A stretch of DNA of 64,000 nucleotides from Forficula auricularia. Its lineage: Eukaryota; Arthropoda; Insecta; Dermaptera; Forficulidae. The notes under the pieces are model-generated. The model was not told the DNA's origin. It did not search any database and saw nothing but the letters and a program-made list of their open reading frames with translations. Every line of letters starts with the position of its first letter. Position 1 is the stretch's first letter. Location: NCBI GenBank assembly GCA_024734495.1, contig JALMQS010000061.1, positions 10,498,605-10,562,604 on the forward strand. Reading direction: 5' to 3'. Positions 30,667 through 42,629 of the stretch are shown one piece after another. Position numbers and translations under genes: made by a program.

Positions 30667-31286
30667 AATCAACTGGTGTGTTCACCACACGACATTCACA
30701 TTTTCATTTATTTGAAGTCATCGCGACACTACTAATTTACACCCACTTCCTTTATTTCGTTTTTTTTTATTTTCTCAAAAAAGGCTCTAACGATTTTTTT
30801 TAAAATTAATCTATTTATTAAGTATCATGAGTTAATAGTTGTGTAAAATTTTTAATCCGATTGAATTAAAGGAAGGGGTTGTAAATTAGAAGTGTCGTAA
30901 AATAAATATTTTAATCGTTCATATCTCGAAAAATCTTTCATGTAAATGTCCACTTCCGGTTTTCTGATTTCAACCAAAATCTTGCTGTACTCCTTCTAGC
31001 CTATATCAAACTTAAGTTTCGAATTTTGTAGCTCTGAGACTTATGGTTGCGAAACGCAGGGGGGTACATACGCACTGACCAATGGAATTTGGGCCCCTTT
31101 TTGGCCTCTGGGGACTACAATTTCCGGTTTTATGTCCTAAATTCGATTTCTAACTATTAAGGGTAACCTAGAAGTTACAAAATGAAATTAACTTTTTTCA
31201 TCTTTGAGATAGAAGCTCTCAAAGAGTCAGGACCCAGACTGGCCATCGCAATACTCTTCCATTATATTCTATAGAATATAAATGTT
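30667..31286 (+). repeat. Interspersed repeat family B, copy 3
   Basis: Starts AACTGGTGTGTTCACCACAC and ends ATTCTATAGAATATAAATG. The middle (30935-31075) is inverted relative to copies 1 and 2: ATGTAAATGTCCACTTCCGG here is the complement of the text at 2190 and 8145, so an internal inversion or recombination has occurred. Confidence 0.55.
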
Positions 31287-32108
31287 AAAAATATAAATTT
31301 CTAGATAGGTTTCACAATTAAAAGACAAATTGTTTATGAGCAAGACTATATAATTATATTTCGGGTTACGAGCCCATCTTTAGGAGGTCACATGTGAAAA
31401 CTTTGTTTATTGATTTCTGTTCTAAAATTAAAGAAAAATTGAAAACTTTTTCAAGATTCGGTTCACTTCGGCATAGTGACTTTTCAATTTATTTTATTTT
31501 ATTTTTTTATTTTTTAGTGAATGGTTCAGTCTTGAAAGCCAAAACTTGAAACAAAGATGTAGCTCATTTATAAAAACTTTAGCTAAAACTACTTCCTAGA
31601 TAAAATTTCGATTTTTTTTCTAAAGTTCTGTATTTTTCACCCGGAAATGATAGAAAGCTGATAAAGTAACAGGTTTTGGAAATATTAACATTTTATCACT
31701 ACGACCTACGACTATTCCTGTGAATAGATACCTATCGTAATCCAGACAGAGACGGAAAAAAAGATATAATTGAAAATTATTTTTCGTATTTTTCAGACTT
31801 TTGTAAGTACAAATATGAAGAAAGAAATTGCAAATTTTTTAGGTAATTCAATCCATTGAGGCCCTGCGATATTCGCTATTCAATCGGTTCTATTAATCAA
31901 AACAACAATTTTTTTTTGTTGTAATTTTTATAGATAGTATTGAAAATTGTGAATCGACAGTAGAACATGTTTTTGTTTTATCGAGTTTAAGAGAATATCT
32001 AGTTTTAAAAGCTGTAGAGCAAATGTTCATCTCTCTCGGGAAACCAATATTTTTAGTCCAAAAAAGTAGACTAAATAATAAATTTATTATATAGCACTGA
32101 AGCTGATC
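31287..32108. other. AT-rich sequence without recognised features
   Basis: No gene or repeat end supported. Confidence 0.4.
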
Positions 32109-32116
32109 CACTAAAC

Positions 32117-33349
32117 CAGGACTGTTCAACCCCTGGCCTGCGGGCCGCATGCGGCCCAGCACTGCAATGAATGTGGCCCAACATAAAATCATAAACTTCC
32201 TTAAGACATTGAGATTTATATTTATTCCCTTTTTCGAAATATGAATGTACTGGTACATTTGTACAATTTATGAAGATTTTTTCAATAATAAAATTCACTA
32301 AAAGACAAATTATAAACTCAATATATCAATATAAGATAAAAAAAATAATGAAGCTTCGAATATTTAAAAATTCTTCTTCTTCTCATATTTCCATTTTTTT
32401 TAATATTTATTATTTCAGTAATTTATATGGTACGACACTAACCAAGTCCATAATTATATCATTCTAGTATTAGGAGACAAGGAATTGGGGTTTTATAGAA
32501 CAATCACAAATAATTGATAATTTCTCACATGGACTAAAACTTGTCTGGGCTTGTCTTTTAGATTTTTGTACGTTCTTACATGTGAATAGATAATGGATAG
32601 TCAGGGATTATTATATCCGTGACCCTTTTATAAAATAAACAAGGAATTGGGTTTTTCTAGAACAATCACAATTAATTGATAATTTCTCACCTGGACTAAA
32701 CTTGTCAGGGCTTGTCTTTTAGATCTTTGCACGTTCTTACATGTCAATAGTCAAAGATTATTATATTCGTGACCCTTTTAAAAAATAAATTATCATTCCT
32801 CATATCCTTCTTTAATCCCATTCTATTTAAACCAGGACTGTCCAACCCGAGGCCCAATATAAAGTCATAAAATTCCTTAAAACTTTGAGTTTTATATTAA
32901 TATGTAGATACTGGAAAACACACAACAATTTGGCCTGATAATTTTTTTTCTCTAAAATAAGAAATCTGAAAATCTACTGTGAAGTTTTCGAAAAATAAAA
33001 GTTCTAATTTTAAATTTTGAATCTGAACTAGAGATTTCAAGATTTCCGAAAAAATAATCATCCATTTGGTAATTTTCGACTCCATTTTGATTATATATCA
33101 ATTTTTTACTTGCAAACTTTCTGAGTGAATGTATACATTATACATATACGAGAAGCAATTTTCAAGTATAAAATTTACGAAAAGTCAAATTAGAACCTCA
33201 CTATGAGCTAAAAAAATAATAAAGTTCTTATTTCTACATTATTAAATATCTTTTTTGAAAAACAAATATCAATAGAATTATAATATTTTGTCCGAGGCAA
33301 TTTTTTCTTCAAATGTGCCCCGTGTAAGCCAAAAGGTTGGACACCCATG
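32117..33349. mobile_element. hAT-like element with 8-bp target duplication
   Basis: CACTAAAC flanks the element at 32109-32116 and 33350-33357. Ends are CAGGACTGTTCAACCCCTGG and, complemented, CATGGGTGTCCAACC, a hAT-style inverted repeat. Inside, a second partial end (CCAGGACTGTCCAACCC at 32833) shows a nested or tandem copy, and a ~165-bp direct repeat lies at 32468-32636 and 32638-32790 (AAGGAATTGGG, TTCTCAC-TGGACTAAA). No transposase is recognised. Confidence 0.75.
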
Positions 33350-33663
33350 CACTAAACGATTGATATCTTGGAAAAACTATTACCTAAACTTATTGAAGAT
33401 ATCTATTGACTGAAAACCTGATATATCTTGAACAATCTTTTATATTTATTAATAACTACATAAAAAATACATGACATTTTATTTAATACATATTTGATTA
33501 AAACGTCATCGAGAATTTTTTTACTTTTTTATATGTTCGTTTATTATTATAAATATATGTATATAGTTATTGAGAAAAAAATCAAGTGAATGTAGTTATT
33601 GTCAAAAATTGTAATAATCATGTTTTCATAATGACTAATTAAGTTTTTTAATTGTCTAGCCAC

Positions 33664-34376
33664 AAATGACATTTCGCAGTAATGATCATGAATCAAAAAG
33701 AACAAACGAGACAGGAATGCATCAAAATTAACCAAGAAAACCTAGAAGGAGTTAAGGAATTCCGCTACCTAGGAAGTAAAATAACATGGGATGGGAGGAG
33801 CAAAAACGAAATTAAATCAAGAATTGCCCAAGCAAAAATGGGGTTTAATTCAAAACAAAAACTACTATGCTCCTCCTCAATCAGCTTAGCAAACAGGAAG
33901 TTGCTATTGAAGACATATGTATGGAGCATAGCCATGTACGGGTGTGAAACCTGGACAATTGGAAAAGCGGAGAGAAAGAGATTGGAGGCTTTCGAAATGT
34001 GGTGCTACAGAAGAATGATGAATATCAAATGGATGGATAAAATTACAAATGAAGAAGTTCTTGGAAAAATCGGAGAAAGAAGAACCTTGTGGAAGAGTCT
34101 GAAGAAGAGAAGAGGTCAGATGATGGGGCACACACTGAGACATGGGGGACTGCTTAGGGATATCTTGGAGGGGGAGGTGGGAAAGAAAAGGGGAAGGGGA
34201 AGACCCAGATTAGAATATTTCAACCAAATAATTGGGGATATGGGATGCCAGACATTTAGAGAGGTTAAACAGCTGGCGGGGGACAGAGTCGAGTGGAGAC
34301 GGATTGTTGCATCAAACCAGTCTTAGGACTGTATACTCAATGATGATGAAATGACATTTCGCAGTAATGATCATGA
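33664..34376 (+). mobile_element. 5'-truncated LINE with 28-bp target site duplication
   Basis: The 28-bp sequence starting AAATGACATTTCGCAGTAAT is found at 33664-33691 and again at 34349-34376. Between them lies 657 bp of LINE 3' end, finishing with TCAATGATGATG. Long target duplications and a short microsatellite 3' tail fit target-primed insertion. The duplication is still identical, so the insertion is fairly recent. A fragment of the same 3' end (GCATCAAACCAGTCTTATGA) is at 41465-41486. Confidence 0.9.
33692..34326 (+). pseudogene. LINE reverse transcriptase, C-terminal ~210 residues
   Basis: Open throughout to TAG at 34324-34326. It begins after the RT palm, with KEFRYLGSKITWDG (the FxYLG motif that follows the catalytic region), then RKLLLKTYVWSIAMYGCETW, LEAFEMWCYRRMM, and finally GHTLRHGGLL and GRGRPR. 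This order, YLG, then YGCETW, then W-CYRRM, then GRPR, is typical of the C-terminal half of insect endonuclease/RT LINE proteins. The YxDD active site and endonuclease lie in the lost 5' part, so it cannot be active. The apparent start codon comes from the target duplication, not from the element. The frame is intact, agreeing with a young insertion. Confidence 0.9.
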
Positions 34377-35180
34377 TCACGTTACGTATATTCTTCTCCA
34401 AAAACAGTAATTATTTTTTAAATTAGAAGTCCCCCTCTCCCCAGAAATATTCATAAAACTACCTTGGAATTCTTAAGTATATCAATTATTTAAATTAACA
34501 AAAAATTGATTTAATTATTCATTTAATTATACAAATATTTAATTATATACTACATTCGATTTAAATTAATTATATAAAAATAAATATGAACCACTTTTAG
34601 ATCAAGTTGTCTTGTACAAACCACTTGTGGTTTTGGAAATTTATTTTGCGGTCACTATTGATATCCTTAAAGATAGTCCTAGTCAGAATAAATAAGAAAA
34701 TTAAATAACTACATTTTTCACATATTAGACATACAAGACTTTAGAGACTTGTCTTATTACATTCCTGAATATTTTTATTTTTACGATACTAAACTAGTCG
34801 ATATTTCGCAAACGATTCATAAGCCAAAAGTTTTGCAAGCCACATTCTCTTAAAAAAAACAAAAGCAAGTGCGACCCTCAGCATCTTTATTGTAAAATTT
34901 CGCTTGAGACTAAATCAAATATCCAGTGAAAAGCCAAAACAATTTTACAAACTCACTTCTTTCTATATATGAATTGTTAATTGAGCTTTACAATGGATTT
35001 TTGATTTACTCCCCAGATAAATTTTACAATGAAGATTCAGACCACTTCGCATGAAATTTATTAGATGGTCCTAAAGTCATAAACTTTTGTCTCAAAGTAT
35101 ATCCAATTGCTCAGAGTTCGCCGATATGGCACTTGGGTTCTATTTTAGAGAGGATATTTAACATTAAACAATGTTGATAT
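34377..35180. other. AT-rich sequence without recognised features
   Basis: No gene or repeat end supported. Confidence 0.4.
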
Positions 35181-35184
35181 AGTT

Positions 35185-35345
35185 ATATTTGGTCTGAAAT
35201 GATAATATACTCCTGCAGTTTGTTATTAATAATGTTCTTATCATTGTCGAAACCCTGAAGAAGTCGGCAAAGTCGACGAAACGTTGGTGGAAAAATAAAA
35301 GAATTACACAAAAAACTTGCCCTTAATTCCGTTGATAAACTCTCA
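35185..35345 (+). mobile_element. Solo hammerhead-bearing terminal repeat
   Basis: Matches the right arm of the inverted element at 3830-4520 (TTTGGTCTGAAATGATAATA, GTTATTAATAATGTTCTTAT, ACAAAAAACTTGCCCTTAAT) but has no mirrored partner nearby. It may be a solo terminal repeat or a truncated element. Confidence 0.6.
35250..35290 (+). ncRNA. Hammerhead-like motif, intact core
   Basis: CTGAAGA (35255-35261), extra A, stem II GTCGGC/GTCGAC (35263-35268, 35272-35277; five Watson-Crick pairs and one G-U) with AAA loop, GAAA (35278-35281), CG, TT (35284-35285), then GG pairing with CC upstream. This is the best copy of the family represented at 3873 and 4428. Confidence 0.6.
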
Positions 35346-37850
35346 TTACTCTCATTATACATTATGAACGAAAATGATAATAATAATTATATTTAATCAA
35401 ACTTATCTAATAAGATCCTTGATATGGCCCTTGTTTAGCTAGTTTATTTTATATTTAAAGCCTGCAAAATAAAAATTATAATATATTGCACATAAGATAT
35501 CTAAATATTTTGCGCTTATTTAAGAAGAATCGTTTAGGCAAATTAAATTGGATACGCTTAAAATAATAAAAATAATAATAATAACCCAAGTGAAAGATAT
35601 TAAAATATAATGGATGTTTGTTGTTTTAAAAGTTTCCCATAAATTCAACTGACGTTGTTCGGATTGATGCTTGATCTTGTCAAGTTGGACTAAAATTAAA
35701 ATAGTTTATGTTAAGATGAGAAGAGGAATTGAAATAAACAGCCCGGCTATTGAGCCGTTCTGAATATCCCCTTTGATACGAGCTGATGATTATTCTAATG
35801 ACGAGGGGGTCGGACAGACACACTGGTCCGACTTATTTAAGTGCCAGGCATGTCGCGTCAATTGACCACTCGAGAAATATATTCAATCGTTTTTTTGAAC
35901 TATAATTTTTCTTAATTCACGTATCTAAATCATTCTGTCTCATGTTCCATTTATATATAGTATCTCGTTTGAAAAAATAATCGACATCTAACAACACCTC
36001 CTGTCAAATCAATGCTTATCGAACATTTCTCAGGATTCATGAGAATATTAGCCTATAATATATATATTTATTTTTCTTGTTTATTATCAGAAATTTAGAT
36101 TGCTTTATAAATTCTCACGTTGCCACAACATTGGAGTATTTGGCCAATCTTAGCTGGTTAAAAGTCAATTTTCTGATTCTAGGAAAAAATAAGCCGGCCA
36201 AGTGCAATTAAGAGCCCATCCTGAGGGTTTTGTACGTTAAATTAAAACTTCCAAAATACTTATGATATCATAACGTTTTTATTTGGCGATGATAAGGGGA
36301 GAATGAGGGAATTTGTGGAATTTTTTCGTAATTTAAAGTTAAGCCATTTCGAAATGTCGACAGATAGAAAAATTAACTAAAAATTTTCACTTTTGGGCCC
36401 TCTCATAGAATCATTTTAATGAGAATTAAATTTTAGAAAAATTATTCTTCTTAATGAGATTTTTCAGGGATTCCTCAAAAAATATATTTTTAATCCCACA
36501 AAAATTCGACCCTCCCTAAAACAATCATTCTATAAGAATCTGAATAAGATTTTTGATTTGGGGGAAAATAAATAAGTAAAACTTGTAAATGTTAAGCTCG
36601 TATCTTATTTAGTTTATAAGCAACATTGCTCTAATTTCTAACATATCGAACGTACAGACATAAGGATTTTATAGCCTCAATTTGCGTAATAGGGCCCGTT
36701 TCACTTTTGAACGGAATTCTAAAATTGTTACTCCTCAAAGTTAGTTAATAGTCAGCTCACATTAGGTAAGTCAACCCTCCGATCAACGTAGCAACGAGGA
36801 TTACAAGATTTCGCTTGTTTTGATGAGCACGTTTTTTTTATCAGCGCCTTTATCTTATCGCTACTTTCTATGGTAAATTACGGATATAGTTACAAGAGAA
36901 TAGTTATGGATAAAGCTCCTAAGTTCGAATACATTTCAATAATCTCATCGAGATTGTATCTATTTTTTGAGAAAGATTAGCTGTTTTGAAAAATCACATT
37001 TTCTTGTTATTTATTATACCAATTTCGTAACAAAATCAATGGAATTAGCAATATTTCTCTGGCCTACCAAAGCGATTTCATTTTTAAAAAGATAAAGTTT
37101 TCTAGCTTATGATTTTTCAAAAATCGGTTCCGGCGTTATCCGGTTTTTCTTGATATACCTATAATATTCTAATGAAAACCCACGTGCTTTACATTAGGAT
37201 ATTAGGGTAAAATATGATTTCGTTTGAAAGTTTTTACACATTCCTGCAAAATTGATTAAATGAAAGAAATTAAAAATATAGAAAATAAATAATGTAACTA
37301 ACGAGAAGAAATATGCGCTTTCTCATTTCGATACTATCATTATCATCATTCACACAAGAAAGATCACAGATTCAACTAGAATCTCTCCCACCGTTTTTAC
37401 CTAAATGTCTGCATAAGTATATGAGTTAGAATCAAGAGCACTCTTTCTTACTAGCTAGAAACTAGTTCCATTAAAAAAATGAAATAAACGCCACCATGCC
37501 AGTATGCTTTTTAGTCCCGAAATAATAATAGAGAGCTCGAACGTACAGAGGCAGTAATGTTGATTATTATTTCATAAGACCATTTATGTGACGTCGACAT
37601 GTTGTTTGTTTGTTTAAATGAATTTGATTAAACTTACAATCTCATTACAGGAATAACAATTAGCTAACATAATCACGTTTTCCTCCTAATGATTAGCTTT
37701 TGTAAAAAAGTTGTTTTTGATTTAATCTTTTTTCTCTGTCAGAAATAATTTTGCTTCGAAGTATATAATAATTACAACAATAGGAAAAAAGAATTTGATT
37801 GATTTTCGTCAATTTTAAAAAAATTAAATAAATATTATTATATATTAATG
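35346..37850. other. AT-rich sequence without recognised features
   Basis: 2.5 kb with few repeats. It includes a somewhat GC-richer stretch at 35740-35860 without ORF. One of the longer single-copy-looking intervals of the window. Confidence 0.4.
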
Positions 37851-37855
37851 TCATC

Positions 37856-38095
37856 GACGAGCCTGTAGTGCAGTGACTAGATCGCTAGAATTCGAATCGA
37901 GCTTACTCGGGATCGAATCTTGCCTCAGTCAGAAAACTTTATATCTCTGTCAAATTCAATAAATTCAAAGGAAGGCAATAGGAAACCACCCCTGTGAACA
38001 ATTTCCCCAGGAAAATTTCTATGAAGTGGATACTCTTTATAGTAATCATCAGCATTGGTAACCAAGTATGGCACTCAAAGAAAAATAAGAAAATC
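37856..38095 (+). mobile_element. tRNA-derived SINE with conserved body
   Basis: The head has GTAGTGCAGTGACTAG (A-box-like) and GGGATCGAATCTTG (B box). The body contains GGAAGGCAATAGGAAACCAC followed by CCTGTGAACAATTTCCC, resembling the GGCAAT-GG-AAACCAC core known from several animal SINE groups. It ends near AAGTATGGCACTCAAAGAAA. Single copy here. Confidence 0.6.
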
Positions 38096-38530
38096 AATAT
38101 AACCATATCTATTAGAAAGAATCTAAAAAAAATTCAGGAAAATAAAATTTACTAACAATTCTTAAAATTTAAACTTTTTATTGTTCATTTAGATATGGCA
38201 TCTTACTTATTAATTAATTTATTTATAATTAGATTTTCGATTTTTTTGGAACTGTAGATGGATATTATAAAATCAGAACACTATCTGGATAGTATTATAT
38301 TATTAGTTTAATTAATCATCAATTGACAGACAGTCCATGGATTACTGTTTCGCTGACATTTTTTAGAACAGCATCTTCAGTGCCTGCTTGAGAACACAAA
38401 AGATAAATACAGTACAGTATAAAATTGGATAAAAATTTTGCATTCGTCAAAAAGATAGGTAGATTAATTATAATTTAATTGAAAAATTGAAAAGTTTTTG
38501 TTTTGCCGAGAGAAGCAGAGTTGTTGATTC

Positions 38531-38897
38531 ACAAAGAGAAACAAAGAGGTTGTCCTCTGCTTGATGTAAATAAACATACACACACATATATCGAAATTAT
38601 ATGTCTGTATATATATTATTTATTTGTTTGAGACTATGGTTTCGAAGACTTGGTCTTCATCATCAGTCTTTTTTAATTTTAACTGGCTCCCAGCTAAGTA
38701 AAGGTCGAAAATTTTCAATATCCATACGGTATTGACCCCATGAAAAATAATATTTATAATTGAAAAAGACTGATGATGAAGACCAATATAGTCTCAAACA
38801 AATAAATAATATATATATATATACATATATATAATTTCGATATATATGTGTGTATGTTTATTTATCAAACAGAGGACATCCTCTTTGTTTCTCTTTG
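38531..38897. mobile_element. Palindromic element with hammerhead-like motif, copy 2
   Basis: Ends AAAGAGAAACAAAGAGGTTG / CTCTTTGTTTCTCTTT and the arm text TGCTTGATGTAAATAAACA match the palindrome at 29791-30186. The centre differs (TTAACTGGCTCCCAGCTAAG), and the right arm has lost stem II and GAAA of its motif: GATGAAGACC runs straight into ATATAGTCTC at 38780-38800. Confidence 0.7.
38630..38666 (-). ncRNA. Hammerhead-like motif, near-intact core
   Basis: Minus strand: CTGATGA (666-660), extra T, stem II GAAGAC/GTCTTC with CAA loop, GAAA, stem III CCATAG (one mismatch against CTATAG), TC. Confidence 0.55.
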
Positions 38898-39790
38898 GTA
38901 ATTATAATTTATCAATGTGAGAGATTTTTTATATTTAACCAATGAAAATTTATACTCCTTAAAATCTGATTTATCCTTCAAAAAAGATAATATGTGAAGA
39001 TGAAAAGAGAAATAAATATAAAGATTTATACTTTTTCATTAAATTTTCAAGGCTTAATTGGATGATCATAATTTACTGAAGATCGTCTTAACGCCTTGAA
39101 GTCACAGCAAAAGTTAGTTGAATTATTTGAAACCCTTAAATAAATGGATCTAAAAATATATAAATATGATTTAGGACAAGGATTTAGATGTAGATGAATG
39201 AAAATTGTCTATATTCCATTCATAAACAAATCCTGGCAGATCTTTTGAATAGCTCTTTTTTGCTATTCTTTGAAATCAGAGCAATCAAGATTTTAATGGA
39301 TTCCTATAATAAAATGTTCGATTTCGAAAAGCCATCAATCGCATAGAGCAGATCAGTGTGGCATCTGGTCTTCTATGAAAAGCTTCTTTTCTCCTTTTAT
39401 AACCTGCCATTATTTCTTCTCTCGTTCGGATGAATATTGAGCGAAGCTGTCTCGGCCAATACTATGGAAAGATCTGCAGCAGCAGTAAACATTCACTCCA
39501 ATCAGTTTATTTATTCATTTAGAAAAAAAAACCTTTCAAGCCGACAGACATTGATGTTCTTGTTTCAAAGAGAAATCGCTGAAAGAAAAACATTTCAATT
39601 GCAATAATTATTCTATATATAATTATTATATATAAGAATGTATTATGTAATTAGAATAGAAAAAATATTGCAAAACAAACAAGCTGACATACTATCGTAA
39701 AAATATAATTGAAATTTCATTCACACCATCACAAATAATAATAAATAATCTTATTATATTAAATGAGCAATTCTTGTATATATTTATATA
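38898..39790. other. AT-rich sequence without recognised features
   Basis: No gene or repeat end supported. Confidence 0.4.
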
Positions 39791-39794
39791 TAGA

Positions 39795-40041
39795 ATCGGT
39801 TTTTCGAAAACGGCTCAAACGATTTCGCTAAAAATTAGTGAAATGATCAAGTCTCATGAGTTATTAGTAGTGTATAAATTTTAATCCGATTGAAATAAAG
39901 GAAGGAGGTGTAAATTAGTCATGTCGCAAAATAAATATTTTAATCGTTCATATCTCGTCTTCGGTAAGTCGCAGAGCCTTGAAATTTGAAACTTAAGCTA
40001 TTTAGAGGCAAAAAGTTACCGAGCATCGCTCGGTGGTCTAG
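39795..40041 (+). mobile_element. Family B fragment ending in a Helitron-like 3' terminus
   Basis: Family B text (GTCATGTCGCAAAATAAAT, TTCATATCTCG, AAACTTAAGCTATTTAGAGG) runs into GTTACCGAGCATCGCTCGGT, a hairpin ACCGAGC ATC GCTCGGT, and then GGTCTAG. A short GC hairpin close to a terminal CTAG is the Helitron 3' signature. The next base is G instead of the expected T. Confidence 0.45.
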
Positions 40042-40174
40042 GCACTATTATAAATATAAAATACTCCAGGAACTGACAATTCCTGGTCTACTTCAATAAC
40101 AAACAACTATGGCTCGACTACGAACTTCGACCACGAACTCAAGAGAAAAAACCACATGGGAAATTAACAACTAA

Positions 40175-40351
40175 AATCCATTCATACATCAACACACTGA
40201 TTCAGCCAGACCAGATTTAATAACCTTCTCAACTGTCCAGAACCCACTATCACGAGAAGAAATTCATGGATATATCTGCAAACTTGACAACACTGGAAAA
40301 GATGGTATCATTGCAGAGTTAAGGCAGAATCTTGGTCCAAAATTCCCTTGA
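40175..40351 (+). pseudogene. LINE reverse transcriptase, N-terminal palm fragment
   Basis: A 58-codon plus-strand frame ending in TGA at 40349-40351 contains NPLSREEIHGYICKLDN followed by TGKDGIIAEL. This matches the beginning of non-LTR reverse transcriptase domains, where (V/L)-T-x-x-E-I-x-x-x-I-x-x-L-K-N-x-K-A-x-G-x-D-G-I-x-x-E is conserved; three or so residues of the KAPG loop are missing here. It ends 46 bp before the Helitron at 40398. Whether it comes from the same LINE family as 33692-34326 is unknown. Confidence 0.7.
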
Positions 40352-40397
40352 GGAGGTTTTTCCGGTATCCTAAGGGTCCATACGCAACTATTGATAA

Positions 40398-41171
40398 CGA
40401 GCTTTTCGTGCGTGCCTTCGGCACGCCCTCGAAGCTCGGCCCTCCGGGCTGGTCCCCTGGCGGGCGGCGTCTCGGTCCAAAAATTTTATTCCTCTTAAAA
40501 AACCACACTCCAAATGTATACCTGTAAACTCCCGAAAATACATAGTCTCTTAAAAGTTTCGCCTCATTTTCGTCCTGACACAGCTACAGAAATGAGGCTC
40601 TAGATATGAATCTGGAAGTATTTTTTTTCTATAATCTACAGCATTGTGATATTTTTTGTGTGGAAATAGATTTATTTAACATAAGTGGGATCGTGTGAGG
40701 AGGAGAATTATATTATATCATTTTTTTTAAATTTGGGATCGATAATCGATATTAAGGCTCCAAATATTTAAAAGAGATCAGGTGTTGTTTGTATGACAGG
40801 CTGCTCCCTCCAGTATTGCCATGAGACACTCATATGGGCATGCGTGTCTTAAGTCGTTCAATTTTGTAAAAATAAAAAAATAAGAATAACAAAATTTAGA
40901 TTTTTAAAAAATTATAAAAAAGTGGCAAATTATTAAAAAATAAACAAATAATATATAAAATATAAATAAAATAAGATGTTATTGATTTCTTTTTCTGTGC
41001 GCAAAGAAAAGCGAATTGAATATTTTAAAATCAATTGGAGTCTTTCATTTCAAAATTCGAGTCCAAATTACGATTATATTTCAAATTTTCCGCAAATACA
41101 CCGATGGCGCACCCTGTCGGCAGCATTACGTCAGCGTTGCGGCAAATTAATCTAGGCAAATATATATAGTA
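40398..41171 (-). mobile_element. Non-autonomous Helitron, unusual-termini family, copy 2
   Basis: Minus strand: starts TACTATATATATTTGCC (41171) and ends ACGAAAAGCTCG (40398). The 3' region has a hairpin GCGTGCC GAA GGCACGC just before the end, and GC-rich CCAGCCCGGAGGGCC upstream. Flanked by A and T in the expected positions. Compared with copy 1 there is an extra AT-rich block at about 40862-40985. Confidence 0.65.
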
Positions 41172-42324
41172 TAATAATAAAATATTTATAAAAATTAATT
41201 TATTTTAGTCAGACTTTAATTATTTTCTCCATTATGCAAATAGTTGTGACTTGAAAAAAGCTGTAATCGCAAAATGTTTGATGGATATCGTTAAAGACTC
41301 CATACTTAATGAGGGCAAAAAATTATTCTTTGATTCTGAGTATATTTATAAACAAGCTAGATTTTAAATAATCGACAATTTTTTATATTTTCACTAGATA
41401 ATGAAAGACACAGAAAAGTTAAAGAATTGATGTGGGGAATAGAATCAAATAGAGGCAAGCAGATGCATCAAACCAGTCTTATGAATGAAATCCCTATGAT
41501 TAGCAAAATTTTCTATACACTTATTTAAATTTTATATATTTTATAATTATACGTGTAAAAATTAATCCAGTGGACTTGTTGAAAACACCAGCGTGTTTAG
41601 ATTAAGTAACATGCGAATTGTGTGGCTGACCGTCTAGAAACTGAAATTTTGTTGAAAACTATACCTCAGTCATGTTGCTTGCATTCCTTTATAAAGATTA
41701 ATGGGTAGTAAAATGGAGAATTGCGACGCTCTCTCATAAAATATTGCAGAATGCACGCCTTAAAAGTAGGCAACCTGTTTTACAAGCCCAAGCTGTCCAA
41801 TAGATCAAGCAGACACAAAGCGACGTCGAAATTAATAAATAATTATACAATTAGATTGAAAAGTTTAATGATTTCGTTTTTTTATTCTTTTTGTTTTACT
41901 AAAATAAATATAAATAATTAAATTTTTATTGATTTGTTTATCTTCATCCCGAACATTTTTAGAATCTGTTTTATTGAAAAGATATTAAAACTTTCAACCG
42001 AGGTCTTTCTTCACCAGCATTTTAAATTGAGGATTTGTTTCTTCTAATTTTATTTGGAGAGCTTAGAAAAAAACCAACAAAACATGATAGGGTGTTGATA
42101 TTCACTATGCTAGTAAAGAGGTTTCTATTTTTAACAAGAAAATACTAAAATTGATAGAATATATCAAACAGAGTCAATGATCGCTCTATGGTAAATAGCA
42201 ATTTATAGGATAAATTTTCATATTTCACAATATTTTATTTCTTTCAAATTGTTTTAATATTTATATCAATCATTAACTTTTCCCAGATAACTAAATGATT
42301 ACTTTTGACTACTAGAGAAGTTAC
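41172..42324. other. AT-rich sequence; LINE 3' end remnant
   Basis: 41465-41486 matches the 3' UTR junction of the LINE at 33692 (GCATCAAACCAGTCTTA). 41960-42025 holds a weakly hammerhead-like text on the minus strand (CTGGTGAAGAAAGACC...GAAAG). Nothing else is supported. Confidence 0.4.
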
Positions 42325-42334
42325 ACCACACTTT

Positions 42335-42504
42335 TTTTTAGGGATTTTCGGCCTTTCTAGCCATAAACAAATTTACGATACCATTTTTTTTTAATGTGTC
42401 TATCCCGGGGTCAGATTTTAGCCTATGCCTCGAGTCGGATTCGAACCCGGGTCCACATGGTTAGCAGGCTGACACGCTACCACCTAGCCTATCCCGACCC
42501 CCAA
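42335..42504 (-). mobile_element. tRNA-derived SINE, copy 2, with target duplication
   Basis: Minus-strand copy of the SINE at 5737-5920: B box GGTTCGAATCCG, body AAAATCTGACCCCGGGATAG, end GGCTAGAAAGGCCGAAAATC. ACCACACTTT flanks it at 42325-42334 and 42505-42514. Confidence 0.85.
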
Positions 42505-42629
42505 ACCACACTTTAAAATTGTCAATTTTTTTCATTAAAGAACTAATCATATCATTAAGTTCTAACTTTAAAAGAGGATTTTAGGAAATATATTGATTTC
42601 CATTACATGACCTATAATATTACTTTACC

